From Flavobacterium sp. LHD-85 (lineage in GTDB: Bacteria > Bacteroidota > Bacteroidia > Flavobacteriales > Flavobacteriaceae): a stretch of 64,000 nt of DNA. The number at the start of each line of letters is the position of its first letter. The stretch's first letter is position 1. The notes beneath the pieces are model-generated. The model saw only the letters and a program-made list of their open reading frames with translations. It had not been told where the DNA came from and ran no database searches. The position numbers and the translations under genes are program-made. Positions 1-6,723 of this stretch are shown piece after piece. Where the stretch lies: NCBI RefSeq assembly GCF_030929595.1, contig NZ_JAVFVR010000003.1, positions 186,001 through 250,000 of the forward strand, written 5' to 3'.

Positions 1-218
1 CCAAAAATATTATAAAAAGTTTTCAATCCGCTTGGCAAGCTAGTTTCTAGACGCTTCTCTAAATTTTCAATCTCCTCAATTGAAATTGGAGATTTTAGTG
101 CATTGCTCCAATTTTGTGCTAGTGATTCAATTATTAATTTTGATTTTTCATCCCAGCCAGTATTGCCTATTTTTTCAAAAGGAATAATAATGTCACTTTT
201 CTGATTGATGTCTATCAT
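1..218 (-). CDS. SMI1/KNR4 (SUKH) family protein, N-terminal part only
   Basis: The gene starts at an ATG (216-218, minus strand) and runs off the left edge, so only about the first 72 residues are visible. The residues near the edge (EEIENLEKRLETSLPSGLK, then FYNIF) match the start of the SMI1/KNR4 or SUKH fold, where a helix beginning around E-x-x-I-x-x-x-E is followed by an LP-x-x-x-x-F-Y segment. SUKH proteins are often immunity proteins for polymorphic toxins, but stand-alone copies of unknown role are common in Flavobacterium and no toxin gene is visible here. The assignment is a short-motif inference. Confidence 0.6.
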   Translation of the reverse strand, partial: MIDINQKSDIIIPFEKIGNTGWDEKSKLIIESLAQNWSNALKSPISIEEIENLEKRLETSLPSGLKTFYNIF

Positions 219-250
219 GATTGTTTTTTGGTAAAAAAAAGGATTTATTC

Positions 251-1471
251 TTATAAATTACCAATGCTATCCAACTCTCTTTTCAGAGGTTCAATCTGAG
301 TCATAAAACGAGTTCTGTCGTTTCCTGTCAAAGATTCTCCAGTTGGAAGATTCAAGCGAAGTGCATCTACTTGAACGCCGTTTTTCCAAAAACGGTAACA
401 AACGTGCGGACCAGAAGCTAAACCTGTGCTTCCAACCAAACCAATTGTCTGTCCTTGGGTAACGCGCTGTCCGCGACGAACCAAGATTTTTGACATGTGT
501 AAATATTGAGTAGAGTAGGTTCCGTTGTGTTTTACTTTTACAAAGTTTCCGTTTCCGGCAGTATATCCTGTAGCTTCAACAACTCCAGATGCTGTAGTAG
601 AAATTGGCGTTCCTGTTGGAGCCGCATAGTCGGTTCCTTTATGTGCTTTCCAAGTATGCTGTACCGGATGAAATCTATTCATGGTAAATCGAGAAGTGAT
701 TCGGCTGAATTTGATTGGTGTTTTTAGGAAGAAATTTTTAAGAGTTTTTCCTTGATCGTCATAATATTCAATTTTTCCAGAAGTTGTGTCTCTTTCAAAA
801 GGGAAGGCATAAACGATTTTACCTTTATATTCAAAAAATGCCGCTTCAAGATCCTCAACACCATCATAGGTTTTTCCGTTAATGAAACGTTCTGTGAAAA
901 TTAATCCGTAGCGATCGCCTTTTTTAAGTTTGAAGAAGTCGATAGACCAAGAAAATACTTTTGTAATTCTGCTAGCCAAAGCGGTTTCGACATCTTCGCC
1001 TCCTAAAGTTTCAGATAATGAAGTTTTTAAAACGCCTCCAATAATTTTTCTTTTTAAAGTTACTGGTTTTATTTTTTTATAAGCTTTCGCAATACTATCT
1101 CTGAAATCAATTACATAATATGTTAATGCATCAGGTTGATATATAAAAGCTTGAAGATTGTTGGTTTTATTTTTGGCGCGAAGTAAAGTAAAAGGTTTGC
1201 CGTAACGAATGCTTCTAACATTAAAAGAATCTTTTACTTGCTCAACAATATCATGCACTTTTTTGTCTCCAATATTTTGGCTTTGCAAGATTGAGCCAAA
1301 AGAATCTCCTTTTGAAATAGTGTCATTAACAACATTAAAGTCTGCGTAATTAAAACCGAATTCTATTTTTTTGGTTGCTGGTTTAGTAATTTTTGCTTCT
1401 ACTTTTTCTTCTTCTTTTTTGCATGAAAAAATAGAAAACAAGACAATTAAAATTACGACTGCTTTTTTCAA
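251..1471 (-). CDS. M23-family peptidoglycan endopeptidase-like lipoprotein
   Basis: The 406-aa product has a lipoprotein signal peptide with the cysteine at residue 17 (FSIFSC), so it should be anchored in the cell envelope. Residues about 45-240 resemble the OapA/LysM-like region seen in large M23 proteins. The LytM domain spans about 255-380: H277 and D281 (HKGTD) are the usual zinc ligands and H335 lies in a YLHMS segment. The second ligand pair, normally H-x-H, is H356-V-C358, so the last zinc-binding His is a Cys. The start is a TTG; an in-frame TAA stands one codon before it, so no other start is possible. It lies 25 bases after the tryptophan dioxygenase gene and may be co-transcribed with it. 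The role is presumably murein remodelling or cell separation. Confidence 0.88.
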   Translation of the reverse strand: MKKAVVILIVLFSIFSCKKEEEKVEAKITKPATKKIEFGFNYADFNVVNDTISKGDSFGSILQSQNIGDKKVHDIVEQVKDSFNVRSIRYGKPFTLLRAKNKTNNLQAFIYQPDALTYYVIDFRDSIAKAYKKIKPVTLKRKIIGGVLKTSLSETLGGEDVETALASRITKVFSWSIDFFKLKKGDRYGLIFTERFINGKTYDGVEDLEAAFFEYKGKIVYAFPFERDTTSGKIEYYDDQGKTLKNFFLKTPIKFSRITSRFTMNRFHPVQHTWKAHKGTDYAAPTGTPISTTASGVVEATGYTAGNGNFVKVKHNGTYSTQYLHMSKILVRRGQRVTQGQTIGLVGSTGLASGPHVCYRFWKNGVQVDALRLNLPTGESLTGNDRTRFMTQIEPLKRELDSIGNL

Positions 1472-1496
1472 ACTTTATAAATTTTTTGTGGTGAAA

Positions 1497-2438
1497 TTAA
1501 ACTTCAGTTTCATTTCCCCAATTGGACAATTCTTCTTCGGTCCACAATTTAGGAAAAAAGATGCGTCTTTGGTATTTTGGGTGCATATATTTTTGCCAGT
1601 CGCTTCCTCCTGTAGCTTCTCCATTGCCTTTTCCGCTTTCCAAGATGTATTTTCTTGCAGTATTAAGATGCTGCATTACCCAAGTAATGTTTACCGTTTT
1701 GTCATAATGGCGCATGGCATCAATCAATGCTGCATTTTGCTGGTCTTCAATAGGTAATTGGATGAATTTTTGCCAAAGGTTTTTTGTTTTAAAAGAAGCC
1801 ATTTGTCTTAAAAACTGCTCTTTGTATTTCTTTTCAAACTCATTCAATAAATATGATTTTTCGCCAGTGTGATAATCTTTTCCGGCAGCTTGCCAATAAA
1901 GGTGTTCAAAGCTGGTTTCCAAATCGGTATTTTCATCAAAGTTTGCTTTGTATCTTCGGTCTGTCAAATTGATAACATCTGTAGAAGCAAATTCGATTAG
2001 TCTATATTGTGCACTCTGGAACCCGCTTGCTGGCGTAAGCGTGTTTCTAAATTTCATGTATTGATCTACTTCCATTCCGTTTTCCATAATACTGAACGAA
2101 TTGGTAAGCATGTCAAAATATCTTGTAATTCTTGATAATCTTTCGCTGAAAAAGTCAACCTGAATGTTTTCTGTTTCGGCAACTTGGTCAATTTCCCACA
2201 AAATCATTTTAAAGATTAATTCGTTTACCTGATGATACATGATAAAAACCATTTCGTCAGGAAGTGTGGTGCGCTGAATTTGTAAATTTAATAAGGCATC
2301 AGTTTGAATGTAATCCCAATAAGTAATTGGTTTGGCCCAAAGCAATCCTTCTAACTGAACATCAGTTTTTTGATTTATGGCTTGAAATTTTAGGTCAATT
2401 TCTTTTAAAATTGCTTCAGAATGATCTGTAGGGTTCAT
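1497..2438 (-). CDS. kynA: Tryptophan 2,3-dioxygenase family protein
   Basis: This 313-aa cytosolic haem enzyme would open the indole ring of L-tryptophan with O2 to give N-formylkynurenine, the first step of the kynurenine pathway. Family hallmarks are visible: the FIMYHQVNELIFK segment with H69 (the substrate-side His of the Xanthomonas enzyme), R131 and the LTPASGFQSAQYRLIE block that binds the carboxylate, and H257 in the WVMQHL segment as the likely proximal haem ligand, followed by an ATGGSDW loop equivalent to the usual GTGG. The start codon overlaps the stop of the DUF3108 gene by one base (TAATG), pointing to translational coupling. No kynurenine formamidase or kynureninase gene is present in the window. 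Confidence 0.9.
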   Translation of the reverse strand: MNPTDHSEAILKEIDLKFQAINQKTDVQLEGLLWAKPITYWDYIQTDALLNLQIQRTTLPDEMVFIMYHQVNELIFKMILWEIDQVAETENIQVDFFSERLSRITRYFDMLTNSFSIMENGMEVDQYMKFRNTLTPASGFQSAQYRLIEFASTDVINLTDRRYKANFDENTDLETSFEHLYWQAAGKDYHTGEKSYLLNEFEKKYKEQFLRQMASFKTKNLWQKFIQLPIEDQQNAALIDAMRHYDKTVNITWVMQHLNTARKYILESGKGNGEATGGSDWQKYMHPKYQRRIFFPKLWTEEELSNWGNETEV

Positions 2439-3208
2439 TATTTTTTTGCTTTAAGTGGACTTTTTAATCCTTTATATTCATCGAGATCGGCTTTAAGAGA
2501 ACCTACTGCCAAATCTGCTTTAATTCTAATTGGAACTTTGTTTACATCGTCTGTTATCCAGAGTGTTAAGCTTTCTTTTTCTTTAAATACTCTGCCTGTC
2601 TGCACTAATGGTTTGAAGACCATCGTAGAAACCGTCCCAAATTTAGTCGTAATATCTTGACGACCTATATATTTTAACTTAAATTTTGTGATTTCATCAT
2701 CAAAAAACATATCGATTGTAATGGCATCACCCGATTTAAGTTTGTCAATGTTTGGATGGTTTCTCAAAAAGTAAAATGCAGATACAATATCTTGTACATC
2801 TTCTGTTACAATAATCGTTTTTTCTGATTTGCGTTTATAGTCTTTTACTAAAACTCGATTTTCGTTTTGATTAAAAAAACCTTCTTGATTTTTGGTGTAC
2901 CCGCCTTCGTCAATTTTTCTAACATAGCGGTATGGTTTTCCTGTTTCTTTGTCAAAATAACTTTCGTATAAATCTTCTACTTTAAAGAAAAACTTAGACA
3001 TTCCGGTTGTGTAACCTCTTCCAATAGAGTGAAATACCTTTTTGTTGTTGATGGTTGCATCTTTAACTTCAAGAGTTGCATATCCAGCATTTACAATTCC
3101 GTAATGTATTCTAAATTTAAAATATTCTCCAGTATCGAAAGCGTCTTCTTTTTGAGGAGCGAAAGACAATATTGTTAGTGCTAATATAATGAGGATGAGC
3201 TTTTTCAT
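2438..3208 (-). CDS. DUF3108 domain-containing exported protein
   Basis: The 256-aa product begins with a cleavable signal peptide (MKKLILIILALTILSFA) and then carries a DUF3108-type beta-rich domain over nearly its full length, recognisable by the opening GEYFKFRIHYGIVNAGYATLEV and the later TLWITDDVNKVPIRI segment. The family is periplasmic or surface-exposed and of unknown biochemical function. I chose the ATG at 3206-3208, which directly precedes the signal peptide, rather than an upstream ATG that would add 14 charged residues. The stop overlaps the start of the tryptophan dioxygenase gene, so the two are likely translated together. The gene follows a strong terminator that ends a small RNA upstream. 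Confidence 0.8.
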   Translation of the reverse strand: MKKLILIILALTILSFAPQKEDAFDTGEYFKFRIHYGIVNAGYATLEVKDATINNKKVFHSIGRGYTTGMSKFFFKVEDLYESYFDKETGKPYRYVRKIDEGGYTKNQEGFFNQNENRVLVKDYKRKSEKTIIVTEDVQDIVSAFYFLRNHPNIDKLKSGDAITIDMFFDDEITKFKLKYIGRQDITTKFGTVSTMVFKPLVQTGRVFKEKESLTLWITDDVNKVPIRIKADLAVGSLKADLDEYKGLKSPLKAKK

Positions 3209-3274
3209 AGTACATTCTTTACGTTTTATTATAAAGGTAGATAAATGCAAATTCTATTCCAAATGTACCAAAAC

Positions 3275-3385
3275 AAAAAAACTCAGTCAAAGATGACTGA
3301 GTTTTTATGCTATTAACTAACCAAAAAACTATAAATTATGAAATTTATATCAATTCGGAAGGAAACCACCCCTTCCTGATTTGCG
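3275..3385 (-). ncRNA. Putative small RNA, about 110 nt
   Basis: On the minus strand a complete Bacteroidota promoter (TTTG at 3416-3419, TATCTTTG at 3390-3397, 18-base spacing) is followed by a start near 3385, a 5' hairpin with the stem GGAAGG/CCTTCC (3371-3376 with 3357-3362, loop GGTGGTTT), a long A/U-rich linker, and a perfect 9-bp terminator stem (ACTCAGTCA/TGACTGAGT, 3281-3302) with a T-rich tail. No ORF of note lies in this direction. The unit sits between hpd and the DUF3108 gene. It could instead be only the leader and terminator of a lost gene. On the plus strand the same DNA contains a 13-codon ATG ORF (3338-3379), which I consider less likely to matter. Confidence 0.6.
3281..3307. 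terminator. Bidirectional hairpin terminator of the putative small RNA
   Basis: A perfect 9-bp stem (3281-3289 with 3294-3302) has a 4-base loop. It is followed by TTTTT on the plus strand and, read on the minus strand, by a T-rich run from 3280 down to about 3270. On the minus strand it ends the small RNA and would also insulate the DUF3108 gene from hpd transcription. Confidence 0.85.
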
Positions 3386-3389
3386 AGTG

Positions 3390-3419
3390 CAAAGATAGAT
3401 AGAAAGTTCAAAAATCAAA
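3390..3419 (-). promoter_or_regulatory. Promoter of the putative small RNA
   Basis: The -7 box TATCTTTG (3390-3397) and the -33 TTTG (3416-3419) match the Bacteroidota housekeeping consensus with 18 bases between them. This is one of the few promoters here with both elements at ideal spacing. Confidence 0.75.
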
Positions 3420-3506
3420 TAGCAAAAGTCAAGTTTAACATAACATTTGCAAAAAAATCATCGTTTTTTGGCGAATTATGCTGTTTTGTGCATCAAAATT
3501 AACAAT

Positions 3507-4667
3507 TTACAGCGTTCCTCTCAATTCTTGCTCTCTTTCGATAGACTCAAAAAGGGCTTTAAAGTTACCTGCACCAAACCCTTTTGCACCCATTCTCTGA
3601 ATAATTTCGAAGAAAAGCGTCGGTCTGTCTTGAACTGGCTTCGTAAAAATTTGCAATAAGTAACCATCTTCATCGGCATCAACCATTATCGCTAATTTTT
3701 CGATTTCGTTCAAATCCTCTTTCATCATGTCCATGTGAACTCCCAATCTTTCAGGGATTGCTTCATAATAAGTATGAGGAGGAGCAGATAAAAATTCTAC
3801 ACCACGTGCTCTCAGTTGAGATACAGTTTTAATAATATCATCTGTTGCAATGGCAATGTGCTGAATTCCAGGTCCGCCATAAAAATCTAAATATTCTTCA
3901 ATTTGAGATTTTTTCTTTCCTTCAGCTGGTTCGTTGATTGGGAATTTAATTCTTCCGTTTCCGTTAGACATTACTTTACTCATCAAAGCAGAATACTCTG
4001 TAGTAATTTGTTTGTCATCAAAAGATAAGAAATTCACGAATCCCATAACTTCCTCGTAGAATTTTACCCAAGTATTCATTTCATTCCAACCTACATTTCC
4101 AACCATGTGGTCGATATATTTTAAACCAGTTGATTCTGGGTTAAAATCAGATTTCCATTCTTTATAACCTGGCAAGAAAACGCCATTATAATTTTTTCTT
4201 TCTACAAAAATGTGAACTGTTTCTCCGTAAGTGTAAATTCCAGAACGAACCACCTGACCAAATTCATCTTCTTCAACAGTTGGTTCCATAAAAGAACGCG
4301 CACCACGTTTCATAGTTTCTTCGTAAGATTTTGTAGCATCTTCAACCCAAAGCGCTGCCACTTTTACTCCGTCGCCGTGTTTTTTCAAATGTTCATTAAT
4401 TGGAGAATCTGCTGTTAAAGGTGTTGTCAAAACAATTCTGATTTTATCTTGCTTCAAAACATAAGATGCTCTGTCTCTTACTCCAGTTTCCAATCCAGCA
4501 TAAGCCAATGATTGATATCCGAATGCAGATTTATAATAATGTGCAGCTTGTTTAGCATTCCCTACATAAAATTCTACATAATCTGTTCCTAATAATGGAA
4601 GGAAATCTTGTGCTCCTTCAAATATTTTCTCTAATCCGTATTCTACTGATTTTACTTCTTTGCTCAT
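3507..4667 (-). CDS. hpd: 4-hydroxyphenylpyruvate dioxygenase
   Basis: The 386-aa enzyme converts 4-hydroxyphenylpyruvate to homogentisate in tyrosine breakdown. It has two vicinal-oxygen-chelate domains (about 25-160 and 180-345). The Fe(II) triad of the family is visible as H187 (YIDHMVGNV), H270 (GIQHIAIATDD) and E354 (LFFEIIQR), and the C-terminal gate helix GFGAGNFKALFESIE is intact. The ATG at 4665-4667 fits the usual N-terminus; the reading frame extends 22 residues further upstream but that part is repeat-derived and lacks homology. Homogentisate dioxygenase lies upstream on the same strand, with a four-helix-bundle gene between them, so the catabolic pair probably forms one operon. 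Confidence 0.95.
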   Translation of the reverse strand: MSKEVKSVEYGLEKIFEGAQDFLPLLGTDYVEFYVGNAKQAAHYYKSAFGYQSLAYAGLETGVRDRASYVLKQDKIRIVLTTPLTADSPINEHLKKHGDGVKVAALWVEDATKSYEETMKRGARSFMEPTVEEDEFGQVVRSGIYTYGETVHIFVERKNYNGVFLPGYKEWKSDFNPESTGLKYIDHMVGNVGWNEMNTWVKFYEEVMGFVNFLSFDDKQITTEYSALMSKVMSNGNGRIKFPINEPAEGKKKSQIEEYLDFYGGPGIQHIAIATDDIIKTVSQLRARGVEFLSAPPHTYYEAIPERLGVHMDMMKEDLNEIEKLAIMVDADEDGYLLQIFTKPVQDRPTLFFEIIQRMGAKGFGAGNFKALFESIEREQELRGTL

Positions 4668-4752
4668 AATTAGATAATTTGATAATGAGAAAATGAGATA
4701 ATTCTTGAAATGCGTTAATTTTCTAATTGACACATTTTCTAATTTTCTAATT
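4668..4752. repeat. AT-rich leader repeat upstream of hpd
   Basis: The 85 bases before the hpd start codon consist of variations of AATTAGATAATT and its complement, so they can fold into an imperfect hairpin. Similar blocks stand at 5107-5150, 5213-5250 and 6411-6460. The sequence looks like a dispersed intergenic repeat and not an operator, but its position directly against the ATG of successive genes is notable. Confidence 0.6.
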
Positions 4753-5106
4753 CCTCCTTGATGTTGATATTATTTTATTTAAAATTTTTAAAATTTCTGA
4801 AAGATCATTTAATAAACGTTTGCAATTTGGATATTCTCTATGAGCATCACATAAAAACAGCCAATACTCTGTTTCGTCTGCTTCCTTGATTGCAATTTTT
4901 AGTTTATGAATAAAATCAGCTTTGCTTTCTGCATTTTGTGACTCTTTAGAATTTGCTCCAATAGATGTTCCGCTTTTTAATAACTGATTTGCAATTACGA
5001 ATTTCTTTTGATCTTGAAGTTCTGTTGTGTAATCAATTATGTTTAGTGCGAAATTGAAAGTTTTAATTAAAAGAGCGTTGTCTTTGTATTTTTCGTTAAA
5101 AGTCAT
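4747..5106 (-). CDS. Four-helix-bundle protein (S23/TIGR02436-like)
   Basis: The 119-aa, all-helical, charged product has the hallmarks of the S23 or four-helix-bundle family: an N-terminal FNEKYKDNALLIKTFNFAL segment, the central QLLKSGTSIGANSKES motif, and a C-terminal helix rich in leucine and isoleucine. Members occur inside 23S rRNA intervening sequences, next to diversity-generating retroelements (Avd), and as stand-alone genes of unknown role. I use the ATG at 5104-5106; a TTG three codons upstream is possible. The gene splits hmgA and hpd and is bordered on both sides by the same AT-rich repeat, which suggests it arrived as a small inserted unit. Confidence 0.85.
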   Translation of the reverse strand: MTFNEKYKDNALLIKTFNFALNIIDYTTELQDQKKFVIANQLLKSGTSIGANSKESQNAESKADFIHKLKIAIKEADETEYWLFLCDAHREYPNCKRLLNDLSEILKILNKIISTSRRN

Positions 5107-5250
5107 TTTGGGCAATTAGATAATTAGTCAATGTGTTAATGAGATAATTTTTATTTTATAAGCTTAAAACTACAATAATTATTTAAATTATTTAATTTAT
5201 GCGCTTTGCAAAATATTATCTAATTGACAAATTGCCACATTTTCTAATTA
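5107..5250. repeat. Pair of inverted AT-rich repeats between hmgA and the four-helix-bundle gene
   Basis: Two blocks, about 5111-5150 and 5213-5250, are near-complementary versions of AATTAGATAATT..AATGTG..AATNAGATAATT and could pair across a 60-base spacer. They belong to the same family as the block ahead of hpd. The second block reaches into the stop region of hmgA. Confidence 0.55.
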
Positions 5251-6405
5251 TTCAGTCCAAGATTTGTAGTACTGACCATCATCAAGTCCCATCGCTTCTT
5301 CAGTAACCATTAACGGACGGAAAGTATCTACCATAACGGCTAATTCCTGAGTTTCTTTGTGACCAATACTGCGTTCCATCGCGCCTGGCGCTGGTCCGTG
5401 TGGAATTCCTTTTGGGTGTAAAGTGATATGACCTTGCTCAATGTTATTACGGCTCATAAAGTCACCATCAACATAATATAGTACTTCGTCAGAATCTATA
5501 TTGCTATGATTGTACGGTGCCGGAATGGCTTTTGGGTGATAATCGTAAAGCCTTGGGCAGAATGAACAAACTACAAAAGTTGCTGTTTCAAAAGTTTGGT
5601 GTACTGGTGGCGGTTGGTGAACACGCCCAGTTATAGGTTCGAAATTGTGAATTGAAAATCCGTAAGGGAAATTGTAGCCGTCCCAGCCTACAACGTCAAA
5701 CGGATGTGTGGCATAAACCACTTCATGAATCATTCCTTCTTTTTTGATTTTAATTAAAAAATCGCCTTTTTCGTCATGAGTTTCCAATTCGTTAGGCAGA
5801 ATAAAATCACGCTCGCAAAATGGAGAATGTTCTAAATGTTGTCCAGATTGGTTTTTATAACGTTTAGGGGTATAAAAAGGAGAATATGATTCTACGTAAA
5901 ATAGTCGATTATCTTCTGTTTCGAAATCAATCTGATAAATAATACCGCGAGGAATAATTAAATAATCGCCATATTCAAACGGAATGTTTCCTAACATGGT
6001 TCTTAATTTTCCTTTTCCTCTATGGATGAAAAGCATTTCATCGGCATCGGCATTTTTATAGAAATAATTTCGAAGCGATTCTTTCGGCGCAGCTAAACCT
6101 ATGATGCAGTCTTTATTGACTAACATAGCTTTTCGGCTATCCAGAAAATCATTTTCAGGTTTTAATTCGAAACCTTTAAAAAGAAGCGATTTTATATTTT
6201 TTCCGATTGCAATTTTAGGTTCAACCGAATAAGAGTTTAAAATTTCTTTGACCTGTGTTGGTCTGTGCACGTGATAGGATAATGACGAATGCCCATGAAA
6301 ACCTTCGGTTCCAAATAATTGTTCGTAGTAAAAACCTCCATTTGGTTTTTCAAATTGGGTGTGTCGCTTTTGAGGAAAGTCCCCAAGTTTATGATATAGT
6401 GGCAT
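5248..6405 (-). CDS. hmgA: Homogentisate 1,2-dioxygenase
   Basis: The 385-aa product opens the aromatic ring of homogentisate to maleylacetoacetate, following hpd in tyrosine and phenylalanine catabolism. It has the two-cupin architecture of the family, the WDGYNFPYGFSIHNFEPITG block, and likely iron ligands H300 (PYNHSN), E307 (DSDEVLYY) and H336 (GIPHGP). The length is somewhat shorter than the 430-445 aa of the human-type enzyme but normal for bacterial forms. The start ATG lies at 6403-6405. Neither fumarylacetoacetate hydrolase nor maleylacetoacetate isomerase is in this window. Confidence 0.94.
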   Translation of the reverse strand: MPLYHKLGDFPQKRHTQFEKPNGGFYYEQLFGTEGFHGHSSLSYHVHRPTQVKEILNSYSVEPKIAIGKNIKSLLFKGFELKPENDFLDSRKAMLVNKDCIIGLAAPKESLRNYFYKNADADEMLFIHRGKGKLRTMLGNIPFEYGDYLIIPRGIIYQIDFETEDNRLFYVESYSPFYTPKRYKNQSGQHLEHSPFCERDFILPNELETHDEKGDFLIKIKKEGMIHEVVYATHPFDVVGWDGYNFPYGFSIHNFEPITGRVHQPPPVHQTFETATFVVCSFCPRLYDYHPKAIPAPYNHSNIDSDEVLYYVDGDFMSRNNIEQGHITLHPKGIPHGPAPGAMERSIGHKETQELAVMVDTFRPLMVTEEAMGLDDGQYYKSWTE

Positions 6406-6723
6406 GGCTTTTTCAATTAGATAATTAGTAAATTAGATAATTCGAAAATTTGAATTGCAGAGATAATAATCAGTTCAATTTTTGCAATTGACTGATTATT
6501 TCAATTCGATAGAGCCATTACTCAGGATTTCTCTTGATGAGGAATTGAAGATACTCTAATAAACCTGTCCAATTTGTTTTCATTATAACAAATGTCGTAA
6601 TTTTTTCGGAGTAAAAATAAAAATTATATTATTTATAACTATAAAATAACTTAGTTTTTTTGATATAATTTTTATGATATAAAAAAATAGGCAGAATTTA
6701 TTGAAGTATTCTCGATTATACTA
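6406..6723. other. Intergenic region of 318 bases upstream of hmgA
   Basis: It holds a half copy of the AATTAGATAATT repeat next to the hmgA start (about 6411-6460), an inverted repeat around 6470-6510 (ATTGACTGATTATTTCAATTCG and neighbours), and on the minus strand a 21-codon ATG ORF (6518-6583) of no recognised family. I find no clean promoter; a GACATTTG at the upstream edge of that small ORF is one base off the -7 consensus. hmgA expression must be driven from here. Confidence 0.5.

Noticed and set aside
3338..3379. A 13-codon plus-strand ORF inside the small RNA locus, possible leader peptide
   Set aside because: There is no plus-strand promoter and no gene directly downstream on that strand; the minus-strand promoter and terminator give a better explanation.
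6518..6583. A 21-codon minus-strand ORF upstream of hmgA
   Set aside because: No ribosome binding site or clear promoter and no recognised family; too short to support as a gene without conservation data.
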